Below are positions 21,870 to 33,065 of a DNA stretch of 64,000 nucleotides, piece after piece. The stretch spans positions 124,001 through 188,000 of the forward strand of contig JAUCBJ010007173.1 of NCBI GenBank assembly GCA_032718475.1, read 5' to 3'. Origin of the DNA: Nemertoderma westbladi. Taxonomy: Eukaryota > Xenacoelomorpha > Nemertodermatida > Nemertodermatidae. A program made the translations under genes and the position numbers. Each line of letters starts with the position of its first letter. The first letter of the stretch is position 1. A model generated the notes under the pieces. It was not told the origin of the DNA. It was given only the letters and a program-made list of their open reading frames with translations, and searched no databases.

Positions 21870-23044
21870 TGTTTGCGCTTTCAGACCTTTAGCAGTTTAA
21901 CCTGCCAATTTTAATTGTCCTTTTCTTTATAAATCGACTTTAGCCCTTACCAATTACCTGGTGTGCTGAAGTTACATCCGCCGAAGCCAGTCCGTTCGCG
22001 GCGTATGACCCACGGTGTGGGAGACTGGATTTGGATTCCTTGGGAAGTATTGCAGTGTAGACCTACTGTATTATTCGATTGATTGCTACTATATAAATTC
22101 TGACAACTATATTTACTTTCGGGGAAATATTAACAGTTCCTTTAGGACATGGCGCTTTAAGTATAAAAACAGAGTTATGACTTATACTAATCACAACTAG
22201 ATGGCCACAGAGTTACGTAAATAGTGCATTCTTTAGGAGATGCTTTATTAACCTTCACACTACTTCACACGACTTCACACGACTTCACACTACTTCACAC
22301 TACTTTACACTACTTCGCACTAATTTGCCGACCATCACTGAATTTGATCATATATAAGGAGGATTGCGACTGACACACGTAGGGATTATGAAATAGCATT
22401 TAATTCACACAAAACCACTGTAATTTAAGTCGCAGTTGCTACCGGTAGACTCTATTCCTCTTACCTCAGTAATCAAGAAGTTTGAGGGGTTTATGATTAT
22501 TTATCGGTATTCTCCAAATATAACATCAACATCCATTAATATAACAACAATTAATATTATATAAAACAGAAGTAAAATAGTGCGGTGAAATGAGTTAAGT
22601 GTCCAGTGTCCGGAGGGTGAGTAAGACAGTTATTCAGTAGGTAAGTAAGTTCAGGTTAATAGATTTACGTTCTTATAACCAAGGCCATCAGATGTTCCTG
22701 GGCCAAAGTCTAAAACTTCCGTACAGAAGCACAGAATCCTGAGTTGAATCTAATTCTCAGAAAATAGTGATAATTGAATCTAATTCTCAGAAAATAATAA
22801 TAATAACCATCATGCATTGCGCGAGTTTCTCGGGTAGGGCTCTGTTAGCCGTAAAGTGAAAATTGCTCTGATTGGCTAAAAGCCGGAACAAAGAAACCTC
22901 CACGTACACAGAGAATCAGCTGACAGATTTCGTCATCCTGGTTCTAATTCCTTTCCGACGCGTAGTTGAATAATTTTAGGGCTATTTTAGAGTATTCTGC
23001 GCATTGCGTAAAAATGACTTGTTATGTCTGCAAAAGCTTTTATG
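21870..23044 (-). repeat. 5' LTR of element A
   Basis: It is about 1,175 bp and begins tgtttgcgct on the plus strand. It ends near gcttttat, where other copies end gcttttaca, so the last bases are altered and the exact edge is uncertain by two bases. It carries a seven-fold 10-bp acttcacact-type repeat at about 22255-22320, against about four in the left LTR. Directly beyond it lies ORF2 sequence of a third copy. Confidence 0.85.
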
Positions 23045-23217
23045 CGCAGACCTTCACTGCGATGCATGCCACCGTTACTATCCTGGACGCGCCTATGAGG
23101 GAGTGTATGCGTTTCACCCCTACCTATTTCCCTAAATCGAACAGAAAACTCGTATTCCCAGTTATGAACTACTCAAACGTGTTGGTGAGTCCATTTCCAC
23201 CAAATATGTGAGAAAAT
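23045..23217 (+). pseudogene. ORF2 fragment of a third copy (element C), left part
   Basis: The plus-strand reading (GRAYEGVYAFHPYL-like, slightly shifted frames) matches ORF2 of A near 1720-1800 and of B near 25150-25210. It abuts the outer edge of the 5' LTR of A and ends at the TSD aaaat of B. The frame continues at 35271 on the other side of B. A and B have therefore both landed in, or next to, an older copy in the opposite orientation. Confidence 0.8.
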
Positions 23218-24484
23218 TGTACGCGCTTTTGAAGACCTTTAGCAGTTTAACCTGCCAAAATTTATATGTCTTTTGATTTATAAATATACTTTAGAAGATG
23301 ACAAATATTTAATACCAATAAACACAACATTAGCAGAAGCCAGCCTAGTGCGCGTCCATTCACCCGCTGGATAATCCCGGGAGGCTGGATTCTGTCGGCT
23401 TAGATTATTATTGCAGTGAAGCTTACGGTATTGTATTATTCGATTGATCGTTAATAATTAATTTCTGACTAATATTATTCACTTTCGGGAAATATTAACA
23501 GTTCCTTTTAGGACGTGGCGCTCTATCTAAGTAAACAGAGATATGACTTATACTAATCACAACGGTAAGTCGGTAAGGCTTATGATTCACGTATGAGGCG
23601 CATTCTTTAGGAAATGCTTAGTTATCAGCCACAATCATGCACACTACCGGTAACGCACAATACTGCTCACTAATTTGCCGACCGTCAATGAATTTTATCA
23701 TATATAAAGAGAATAGCAACGGACTCATGTAGGGCTTATCAAATAGCATTAAATTCAATACACACCACAATAATATAAGTCGCAATCGCTATATATATAA
23801 CCCGCCTCTCTAACCTGTAGTGTATCAAGAAAATTGGGAAATTTGGGTTCTTTATAAATGTTCTCCAAATAATATTCAATCCACTGATACAAGATATGAC
23901 AACAGTAAAACATTAAGACGGTAGGTTAAGATATGATATGCACTGGTATGGACCGATATGTGAGTTGTTATGAACCGTTATGCACTGAGTTGAACTGATA
24001 ACAGTCATACGCTCTATAATTTAAGCCTACTAATGTTTTCTAGAGCCGGTGTTTCTGGCTTAGACAGCAATAACAACAAAGTATCAAGTAAAAAACTGTA
24101 AGACTGAACAATCCCAGTATGATCGGCTCAAAGCTCCACATCGACAGAGAGAATCGCTCTGATTGGCTGAAGCCAAACAAAGAACCATGCGTCCAATGGC
24201 TGTTTCCATTTAAGCAACCAGCTGCTAGATGTCGTAATCTGAATCATCACGGCTAAGCTGTGTAAAAGTATTTGCCGTATTGCGGGTTTTTTGCCTTACC
24301 ATGTCCGCTAAAACACGTATATAGCAGAATGACTTTTATGTCCGTTAAAACACCTGTAACGGTACCTTGCGGGCGAGGGGAATATTTATACAGTTAGAGA
24401 ACCTTTTTTAGAGTATTCCAGCGCCTGGGGGGAAACTGGATTGCGAAGCAAAGGGGCCAGTTATATCCCACAGAAGCTTTTACA
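23218..24484 (-). repeat. 3' LTR of element B
   Basis: It is 1,267 bp, begins tgtacgcgct, ends agcttttaca, and is nearly identical to 34004-35270. It shows the conserved LTR blocks shared with A, D and the solo LTR (such as actttcgg-aaatattaacagttcctt and gtggcgct). Confidence 0.95.
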
Positions 24485-24492
24485 CCGCTCCC
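24485..24492 (-). other. Polypurine tract of element B
   Basis: The minus strand reads GGGAGCGG next to the 3' LTR, identical to element A. Confidence 0.6.
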
Positions 24493-24562
24493 AGAAAATG
24501 GGATTTGAGTCTATAAAATATACAAAATCACAGTTTCTAATATACGTAAATACTCTAAACAG

Positions 24563-26011
24563 TTAGTCTTTCTTGCGCGGACGGCGTTTACGCAGTTTTT
24601 TAAAGCTAGCCAGAGTCCTTTTCTCTTTGGGGCGAGCCACTTTACAAGGAGGGCTATAACTCCTGGGTGAAGGGTGCAATATGATTGCATCAGAGGGTGT
24701 AGGATTATGGTCGGTGTATCCGTCAGTCGAAGTACCGGGTTGATTGACATCAACGTCAGGTGAGAGGGGTCTAACGGCTTTGAGAGCTCGTTTCAAGACA
24801 GCCGCTCTTACGGGTCCTTTACGAGTGGTCTGAACGAGGGCCGTGGGTGGACCATAGGCAGTTAGAAACTTCCGGGGTTTAATGGTCCTTTCCAACTCGC
24901 GTTTGCGGGCTCGGTATTCGTAAGGCCGTCGATATACTTCCTGTAACTCGGGGTGTGAGTTAACAAACAAGTCTCCATAGTCCGGATCCTGACGGATATA
25001 ATTGATTAAGTTATAGGAATGAAGGTCGCTAGGATTAACACTCCTGAGAAATTTGCGTACGAATTTGGTTGAAATACATTCTCCGACGCGCTTCAGTAGC
25101 TCGTAACTTGATATGCGTGATTTCTGTTCAACCGAAGCGAATAGATAAGGATGGAACGCATAAACTCCTTCGTAAGCGCGTCCGGGATAATAGCGATGGC
25201 GCGAATCACAATGTAAATCAACGTTCGCTTCCCAAGCTCTGATGTAACGCAGTGTGATCATTTCATCTACGCTTTCCAAATCGTGATTAAAAGGGCAGTC
25301 GAAACTAGCATGTCCCTTTAGTTGACAATGGTGACATTGAGTCATAAATTGAGGGCAAACCGCAAAGATATGCAGGTTATTGAGTCTGCAATATGCGCAA
25401 TAAATTTCCATAGTCGGTTGTTCTTTGAAATAGGAACAGCGGACGTTGGTGTCCATGGGCGTATCGTGGTCTCTCGATGCGCATAACCGACAACGTTGCC
25501 TAGAAACATAGTTGGCATGTCGATAATCGTACGCAGTGAGACACTGTGGACCTTGATACCATTCTAGGATGTAATCGTTGTCGCTGTTCTGGGCGCGATA
25601 GGCTGAATCTCCTCAGATTCTAGGCATATTGGTTCGTCTTCCCAGTCTGTTACGAATAGAATTTTCGTGATCTATTCTCGGTTTATCGTTCCGACTCCGC
25701 TGGGTATGATATTTAAATAGAACCATTTCCCTTTCGGTGTCTACATCGTCCGTATCATGTAAATCGATAGGATGGCCGGTAGTTAGGAAGTCCATATACG
25801 TACTATTACGATGCGTATAGCGCGCGGTGGATTTTCGATAGTCCAATTCACGCGCAAGTTGCTCTTGGGACATCGGCGGTTCGATATAACGACCATCGTC
25901 CTCCATAATGGTTGGATCGGCTTCACCGCATATTAAGCTATCCACAAATGCTTGCAAAGGTAGAGTATATCGCTCCTTGATACCAAGATCATCTTCTATC
26001 AACTCCGTCAT
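24563..26011 (-). pseudogene. ORF2 of element B (internally deleted)
   Basis: The start at ATG 26011 matches the ORF2 start of A. The first ~120 codons are kept (25613-26011). A deletion then removes everything up to the acidic EDEPICLESEEIQ segment, and a one-base deletion near 25590 changes frame. The C-terminal part is fully open for 297 codons (24563-25456). It includes the CAYC pair, the CHHC...GH...DC knuckle and the basic tail KKLRKRRPRKKD, and the same frame reads upstream through the CRLC pair. Comparison with this copy shows that several breaks in A are mutations within one long ORF. Function unknown. Confidence 0.78.
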
Positions 26012-27640
26012 ATCTGCTATCTGAGTTTGTTAATATCGAAATGAGTTTATGTTTAGGCGAGCGGACGTCTCTGCCCACCTCTCTTTGCCCCCGGACAGTG
26101 GGATCCTCAGCGCCGATGTACCGTTGTCGCGGTGTTTACGCCAACATGTAGCAACATTACGACAACGATAACCGGCACAAGTCCCTCCACTGTCCGTCCC
26201 AAAGGCTTGAATCCACTTTAGGTTCTTTCTATAGGAGAGTTGGGTTACTTTCACAATTGCGACTAGCTACTGTAAACACACCTTAGCAGTAACATTCACC
26301 TACAAACGCACAAATTCCACACAACTGTCACCAATTGTACACATACAGGCCATTTGTCCGTTAGTCAGTGCCTTCCAGAATGTCACGTTATTACTGTGTA
26401 TCCTTGGATACTAACAGTGTGCTATATTCTCTATGCTATGCAATGGGACAAGCTTTCTATTGTTCTTTTAACTTGCTTCTAATTCTAGCGTGGGTGTTGC
26501 TATGATGACATTATGGAATGCTAGCGGTAGAATTAGGGTAATTCTCATGCATACAGATCTGGGATGCTATTTAATAATAATTCTTTAATTGTCAATATCC
26601 TCTTTATGCATGATTTTATTAATTTTATCGGCTATTGACTATATGTTGGAGATTCTCGCACTCTAATACACTCAATAGGATGAATCTCCGCTCCCATGAT
26701 CTATTAATTAATGGAATTTTGGGAATGTTATAAATTGTACAAAATGACAATTTATGAAATTCATTTAAAATATGAATTTAAATTTATTCCCGTGAATTTT
26801 ATTATTTGATGTTAAAATTGACACAATTTGATTCCAGAGCAGGTCTGGGGACATAGGATCCTTAATTCTATGAAATTTGTCTTTTAAGAGTATCGGTAAG
26901 TGCTACGATATCTTAATCGACTAGAATTGTTAACGGATCTGAATTTTACAGATTTTAATAAATATTAAATTAATATTTAAGATGGGCACCGATTTATTCC
27001 AGAACTTGTCTGGGGACGTTAACCACTGATTCTAGAATTTGTCTTTCAAGTATATCGGTGGGTGCCGCGATATCTTAATCGACTAGAATTACAGATGGTC
27101 AAAAGGTTTAACAGATTTATTTGCGTTTTACGCTACTGTTAGAGGGACATCACGCTGCTATATGTATTATTTAATATAAGGTAGAAGAGCAATATCGCAC
27201 GAAGCAATGTCAGTGTGAAGAGGCAAGTCGTTTCCAAGGTCTACCCAGAGCTTGGTTTAGCCGAGACACGAGGATCTGAACTTTGCATTCCTAATACTCT
27301 GCCTACCAATAATACTTGAATATAGTAGTGGCTTTATTGTACTTTAAGAAGTACGGATATTTCATCTTACTGTAGTCACGTATTTATAATATGATACGGA
27401 CAGTAAGGAAAGTGAAAAAACAATTATTTCTCGCCGTCGCACTAAATATATATTATAAGTAATTACGTACGTAATAAACACTAATATATTGCACTAATCT
27501 ACTAAGTAATCACTAAAATAACATTATACTAAATAAAATTAAAGAAAACGATTATAATAAAATTACATAATAATACATACATAAATATAAAATAAAAACA
27601 AATATAAAATGATATAGCCACACGCCCACTCCATATGTTA
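26012..27640 (-). other. Pol-ORF2 spacer of element B
   Basis: About 1.6 kb without a credible gene, closely matching 5096-6829 of A. It carries both hairpin blocks (26891-26910 and 27053-27072), each identical to its partner in A, though spaced 162 rather than 256 bases apart. Confidence 0.65.
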
Positions 27641-29983
27641 TTACGTTATAGAGTCCCTAGATATTTGTCGGATTAGGGAAGTGGTCGTAGGAAGAGTATC
27701 TTGCCTTCCATAGTTTCCGGACAGTTTTCGGTCTCTTTCCAGTAAACATAAACGACCAGCTGGGCGATTGAGTTGTTGTGTTACTTTCTCCGCTCCCTTG
27801 GCCTGTCTAATCTCCGCCGGGGTAAGATGAGGAGGCCATTCTTCTTCTTCTTTACTTAAGAAGTCGGATCCACCTAACCAGCCTGGAGTATCTATTAGTT
27901 CTTGAGGAGTTGCTCCTCTGGAAACGATGTCGGCTGGATTAATCGTCCCAAGGCAATGTCTCCATTGATCTATATTGGAGTTAATATCGTCATTATCTGA
28001 GGAGTATGGTGTTCCCTCCATTGGATCGTCTACATCACTGCTCTCCACTTCCCATTCCTTTACTTGGTATACCTGTTGTTGAGGTAATCTCTCTTTGAGA
28101 GTTCTACGGGAAGGGCCAGTGAAGTACCAACCTACTCTAGTTCTTACCGCATAGGTTTGCAGTGGCTGCGGTTGAGCAGGCCGTTTCTCCAATGTCTCGA
28201 GCGCCTCATGCGCGTTTTGGCCGATGAGTATTTGCACTCCAGGATAATCTGTCTGGAATCGAGGTATCTTAAGATGTTGGATGCTCTCATCCTCGTCCCA
28301 ATTATAAAGGTCTGCTTGGGTAGTAGCGAAGTTCTTTATAGCCACCATTTTTACTGACCTTATACTTTGTGCTCCTAATTTATCCTGGGGGGTGGACAAC
28401 GCACCTACATAGTAATCTGCCGTTATGGTAGATTTCCAAACCTGCATAATTCCTGACATATTCAATTTAGTCCGGAACTTGGGTTGTCCAGCAAAGATAT
28501 CTTCGGCTAGTTCTTGATCGATGAATGTTCCTGTGCTGCCGGAGTCAAGGAGGGCGTTCACTATGTAACTTTTGTTAAGACCGTGAACTCTTACTTGAAC
28601 TACAGGAAATTCTCTGATTCCTACGTTGGAAGCTGGAGCTTTCCAAGATGGTTGTTTGGCGAAAGTAGTTGGGGGAAACTCATCGTTGATGTCCTTTTCG
28701 TAAGTAAGTGCTCGATACACTGCGGTATTTATTAGATAACAGGATTCATTGGCGTCGGAGAATTCGTCAGTATAGAATCCTTCCATCTCAGACTCTTGAT
28801 CAGTGTCGTTTACGTCACTAAATTGGACATGTAGTTCGGGCTCACTTACCTGACTCTGTCTGTCTCGTTCGAACTCACTGTGTAACAAGATGTGATGTTT
28901 CGCGCCACACTTTGCACACTTTATGTCGGAGTAACAGGTTCGCCGTTGATGTCCTGGTCTGAGGCAATTATAGCATAACCGCTTGTTCCACAGGACTGTA
29001 CGTCTGTCTACAAGGGATTTCTTTAGAAATTCAGCACACGCACTCAAACGGTGGGGCCCGTCGCACAGCGCACATTTTGGTTTGATGTTACTCACCTTAA
29101 CTTGGTTAACGTTCTGCACTCTCGTTCTTTCTTCGGGCTTTCTTCCGTGAATTCTCTTAGGAGACGTAGGAGGAGTTGTTGTTACCTGTTCTCTCCTGTC
29201 ACTGGTTCGAGACTTGTATTTACTTACGTCTTTATAGGTCTTGTTGTCATAGTAAGATTTTGCTGTGTCTTTCCCGCTGTCCTCTTCTTGAGAAGCTTGG
29301 CTTTCGCCGTCGTCAGTATAACACACTGGTATTATCCTTCTCCTAGAAACGGGTTTCTCACTTACCTTATTTTCCGATGTTTTCTCTCTGGACTGCCTTA
29401 TGAGTTGTAATTTTACTTCACTATCTAAGAAGGACATGAGATCAGCCATGGTAGGGCTTCGGCGTTGTTGTTCATTCATGTACAACACTTTCTTGTCCCA
29501 GCGCGTACATACTCCACCCTTTGGTAAAGTAGAGACTACGGCTCCAATGACCATGGAACTCTGATATTCATGCGACTTACCTAACCAGTCCAGTTGTCTA
29601 CAGATCTCTTGAATTTCATCGGAAAACTCTATAATCCCGCTACTAAGGAAGTGTCGGGGGGCTACTAATTTTGCATACAAATACTTAGCTATGTTATCCT
29701 TGTTACCATACCTGATGTTTAATGTATCCCAAACTTGTCTTAATCCATCTGGATGTCCAATAAACTTTAACGCCATTAACTTGGGAGGTCCTTCCAAGCA
29801 CTTGATGAGGAATCTAAGTTTCTCTCCGTTAGATAGTACAGAGTTCTGTATGCTATCTTTGTAATATTCGTTGAAAGGTAACCATTTCATCTCATCTCCA
29901 TTGAATTTGACGATCTCTCCCACTTTGACCGCTTGGCGGGCTTCTGTTCTAGCCATCTGACGCGTAAAGCTTTCTTGGGCCAT
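27641..29983 (-). CDS. Fused gag-protease-pol remnant ORF of element B
   Basis: This is one uninterrupted 780-codon frame. In order it holds the DUF1759-like capsid domain, three gag zinc clusters (CALCDGPHRLSAC, CYNCLRPGHQRRTC, CAKCGAKHHILLH), an aspartic protease with intact LLDSGSTGTFID, a short piece of the RNase H region (WRHCLGTINPADIVSRG), and the C-terminal ~50 codons of integrase. Two deletions removed RT and the integrase core but left the frame open. MAQESFT is only the first Met after a frameshift near 30030. The true gag start is at 31749. Translation of the whole product would need frameshifting or internal initiation. Confidence 0.8.
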   Translation of the reverse strand: MAQESFTRQMARTEARQAVKVGEIVKFNGDEMKWLPFNEYYKDSIQNSVLSNGEKLRFLIKCLEGPPKLMALKFIGHPDGLRQVWDTLNIRYGNKDNIAKYLYAKLVAPRHFLSSGIIEFSDEIQEICRQLDWLGKSHEYQSSMVIGAVVSTLPKGGVCTRWDKKVLYMNEQQRRSPTMADLMSFLDSEVKLQLIRQSREKTSENKVSEKPVSRRRIIPVCYTDDGESQASQEEDSGKDTAKSYYDNKTYKDVSKYKSRTSDRREQVTTTPPTSPKRIHGRKPEERTRVQNVNQVKVSNIKPKCALCDGPHRLSACAEFLKKSLVDRRTVLWNKRLCYNCLRPGHQRRTCYSDIKCAKCGAKHHILLHSEFERDRQSQVSEPELHVQFSDVNDTDQESEMEGFYTDEFSDANESCYLINTAVYRALTYEKDINDEFPPTTFAKQPSWKAPASNVGIREFPVVQVRVHGLNKSYIVNALLDSGSTGTFIDQELAEDIFAGQPKFRTKLNMSGIMQVWKSTITADYYVGALSTPQDKLGAQSIRSVKMVAIKNFATTQADLYNWDEDESIQHLKIPRFQTDYPGVQILIGQNAHEALETLEKRPAQPQPLQTYAVRTRVGWYFTGPSRRTLKERLPQQQVYQVKEWEVESSDVDDPMEGTPYSSDNDDINSNIDQWRHCLGTINPADIVSRGATPQELIDTPGWLGGSDFLSKEEEEWPPHLTPAEIRQAKGAEKVTQQLNRPAGRLCLLERDRKLSGNYGRQDTLPTTTSLIRQISRDSIT

Positions 29984-29991
29984 CGTGTTAT

Positions 29992-31749
29992 TTAATATCG
30001 AATTATCGGTATATAAAGTTCTCGGATCATTACAGGTCTATAGGGAATATCATTAATAACAGGTCTATAATCACCCTTAATAGGGTTTGCTATAGGAGTT
30101 TCAACTTCACTAGCAGTATAGATGCGTGTAGGCTCCACACCTTGCGCATGTAATACTTCAGACCTAACAGGTTGACACAATGTTACAGGGGGTATTGGTA
30201 TGCCCTTTTGTATATTGACTAATTTGTCGCGTTCTAGCGCGATACTTTGCTGCACTTCTTGCAACTCTGCTCTACCTTCCCTCACTGTTCCCTTAAGTTG
30301 GTGGACAGTCTCCTGCATCTGTCCTAGCAGGAGATTCATCCCCCGCCGTCCCTCTTCTACCCACTCAACCGCCGAAGCGGGAGTCGCCAACATAGTAGCG
30401 GGCTGACGCGGGACGACGGGAGACAAATCTTTGATTTCTCTCTCTGCTATCCGGACAGGGATATTCTCTTGGACTGTTCTACCGGGTACAGGCAGTGTAG
30501 TACTATGTAAAGGGAATTTAGAGTTAAGCTCTGGAAGTACAGGGGTCTCTAACACAGGGGTGACTTTGGGAACGACAGGCCTAATTATTTCAGGCACATC
30601 AACTATAGTAGGGAGTCTTTTGACCTTAATAATTTGGTCTGTAGGTTCTATACTACTCAAGTCTGTGCTAGCTAGTTGTCTTCTAACAGCTGGGGGCAAA
30701 TCAGGCAATTTGTGACGGTAAGATGTTTTTCTACGCCTACTTAGATGAGATCTATTTCCTCCGCCTTCAGGATCGGTGGTCTCGCCTTCCTCCGAGGATG
30801 TGTATCCCTGGCGCTTGGGAGTAGATTTTCTCATCATCTGCATTTGATTAGCAGTAAACTGTTTATTTATACTGTCTTGTGTCTCTTGCAGATTTTCCAA
30901 CTCCAGTTGGGTAGTCTGCTCAGAGGCTCTCCGTTCTGCTTCTGCCACTGCCTTTGCTGCTTTTCTTTCTACTTCTGCTTCTGCCATAGCCGCCGCCTTT
31001 TGTTCCTCTATCCGTCTTTTCTTTATTTGTTCTTCTCGGACTCTAGTGAGGCGGAGTTTTTCATCACATTCAGCTTGGTTTGCAGCTAACATTTCGGCAT
31101 CGATTGAGTCCAACACAAGCTTGGTTCCTTCACTATTAGGGGAAAGTCCAGACAGCCGTCTCCTCAACTCTTCGTCTCCTAGGAATCGCTGATAGTCGGA
31201 CAAATAAATGTCGATAGCGTCTCTAGTTTGCGGCTTCTCTGCTGATGTTAATTCGCTTTCCACTTCGCTTTCCAACTCGCTTTCCACTTCGCTTTCCACC
31301 TCACTTTCCACTTCGCTTTCCACCTCACTTTCCACTTGAGAAGAAGTGGCGTCGGTTGATTCTTCATAGGTTGGCCGCTCATCATAAACCGTATCCGCCA
31401 TCTTCGCTCCGCGTTCGGGCGTCCGCTCAACAGTATCCGAACTACTGGAGCTATCTGGCCGCTGAGAACTAGGTTCTTGGCTAGGAGGTTGCTGCTGTTT
31501 TATAGCTTCTTCTTGATCCCGCTTGACTTGGGCCCGAGTGCCTATGGCAGACCAACGGCGCTTCACTAACTTCGCAAATTGCGAAATCTTTTCTACCAAC
31601 CTAGGTTCTGACACAACCACTGCAGGGGTTGCCCTTCTTACAGTATGAGGGGTTTCAGACCTCGGTCTGGGATTCTCTACACTTTGATCTGAGAAACAGG
31701 CTGTTGTTTCTAGGAGACTATCTGACAGAGTTTGCCTTGTGTCAGCCAT
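29992..31749 (-). CDS. Gag N-terminal ORF of element B
   Basis: 585 codons begin MADTRQTLSDSLLE, homologous to the gag start of A at 20030. It holds an acidic tract of repeated SEVE units (12-bp DNA repeats at about 31250-31340), a shorter Ala/Glu/Arg coiled coil than A (about 30900-31050) and a Pro-rich segment. The frame is lost near 30030, where A continues into the capsid domain, so one indel separates it from the 780-codon ORF. About 150-250 codons present in A near 19140-19720 are missing here. Confidence 0.8.
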   Translation of the reverse strand: MADTRQTLSDSLLETTACFSDQSVENPRPRSETPHTVRRATPAVVVSEPRLVEKISQFAKLVKRRWSAIGTRAQVKRDQEEAIKQQQPPSQEPSSQRPDSSSSSDTVERTPERGAKMADTVYDERPTYEESTDATSSQVESEVESEVESEVESEVESELESEVESELTSAEKPQTRDAIDIYLSDYQRFLGDEELRRRLSGLSPNSEGTKLVLDSIDAEMLAANQAECDEKLRLTRVREEQIKKRRIEEQKAAAMAEAEVERKAAKAVAEAERRASEQTTQLELENLQETQDSINKQFTANQMQMMRKSTPKRQGYTSSEEGETTDPEGGGNRSHLSRRRKTSYRHKLPDLPPAVRRQLASTDLSSIEPTDQIIKVKRLPTIVDVPEIIRPVVPKVTPVLETPVLPELNSKFPLHSTTLPVPGRTVQENIPVRIAEREIKDLSPVVPRQPATMLATPASAVEWVEEGRRGMNLLLGQMQETVHQLKGTVREGRAELQEVQQSIALERDKLVNIQKGIPIPPVTLCQPVRSEVLHAQGVEPTRIYTASEVETPIANPIKGDYRPVINDIPYRPVMIRELYIPIIRY

Positions 31750-33065
31750 GTTTGATTGTACAGTCGAATGCCTACTGCTATATTACAGTTAAAGCAAGTC
31801 TAGTAATTCAGTATCACTGTTAGCCTAATAATTAATTACCGATACTGCTACTCAGTGTAGCGTGATATATATATAATATATTAGAATACCGGTATGCTTA
31901 TAATATATATATAAGTATTATTACAGACTAGATTTGTCACAGAGTACCGGTATATAATTTTAGCACAAATATATATAAATATATAATAGGCCTATCGTGA
32001 ATACCGGTATACAGCTGACACTTATAGTATATATAAGTATAATTATTACTAGAATTAATTACAGAATACCGGTATGATTTCAGCTCAAATTTATAGAAAT
32101 AAATATAATAAGCCTATGGTAAATACCGGTATGTCAATTATTTTTAGAATAATTGAATTTCTGAATATTTTAGGGTTACTTGGTTACTTTAACTTACTTT
32201 ATTACCGTTATTTAAGCAGCAGTCCAACTGATATTGAGACCTAGTTGTTGTATGGCAGGCCTAATATTTATAAATCGTTTGAGTTGATTTATAATATTTA
32301 TATACCCGTTTAAAAGGGTTTTGTCAATATTTGAAATAAATGTTATTATTTCTGGGGGAGTCACTACACAGAAGCTGTGCGCTCTCAGTGAAGTGCTACC
32401 TATGGGACACTAAAACAGATAATTCTAATTTACCTAAGTTACTTAATACTACAAATTACTTACGATACGGGTGAGATTAAATCTCTAGTTAAACACAACA
32501 AAAATATTACGTACGAATTTTTAGGGTAATTTTACAGGAAGTCTACAAACCAGCCTAACAAAGGGTTAGAATTCTGGTTATTACAATGGACAGGGTACTA
32601 CGGTATTTGAAAATAATAAGTAGTAGTAAATACACTGCGTTGTCCAGATAGGAAAATACCACCGCCTGACGACCTATAACCGTATCGCTATAGGTACTAC
32701 GTTATGTATCACGGAGTGTTCCTACCCAGAAGTTAATAGAGCTAGCGAATGTGCCTATCAACCACTTTACAACACAAATATAATGCCTACACACTAATTA
32801 CTCCGGAAAGCACTGTACACTAAACCCTAAATTAGGTACAAGTACCGGTACAACAAATAATCAGTAGTTAAATATACTTGAACAGTTAAAAGAACCACGG
32901 CATCTGCTGGAGTGACCAGGGCACAAAGTCACCAGTCTTGTCCTACGCCAAGCAGCCCGTGTAGTACCGGGGTTAATTTAACTATAACGGTATGTGTAAC
33001 AAACACAATTACTGTAGGAATAAACTTGGGGACATGAATGTTGCGAATAATCGCATAAACTCTGA

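Larger units (their letters stand above)
1..23044 (-). mobile_element. Element A: giant BEL/Pao LTR retrotransposon (decayed, carries a nested gypsy)
   Basis: The element reads on the minus strand. Its order is 5' LTR (21870-23044), leader (20031-21869), gag, protease, RT, RNase H, integrase, spacer, an extra long ORF (ORF2, 5095 down to 1148), and 3' LTR (up to 1069). About 23 kb lies in the window, of which about 5 kb is a nested Ty3/gypsy insertion, leaving about 18 kb of its own sequence. BEL/Pao assignment rests on the DUF1759/DUF1758-like gag-protease, the Peptidase_A17-type RNase H region and the integrase motifs. Stops and frameshifts interrupt every gene and the two LTRs are visibly diverged, so the copy is old and not functional. 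About 54 bp of the left LTR lie outside the window, so the TSD cannot be checked. Confidence 0.88.

Noticed and set aside
23213-23217. aaaat as a chance match and not a TSD
   Set aside because: The LTR edges are fixed by equal 1,267 bp length and TG/CA ends, and the interrupted ORF2 frame resumes exactly after it, so it is a real TSD.
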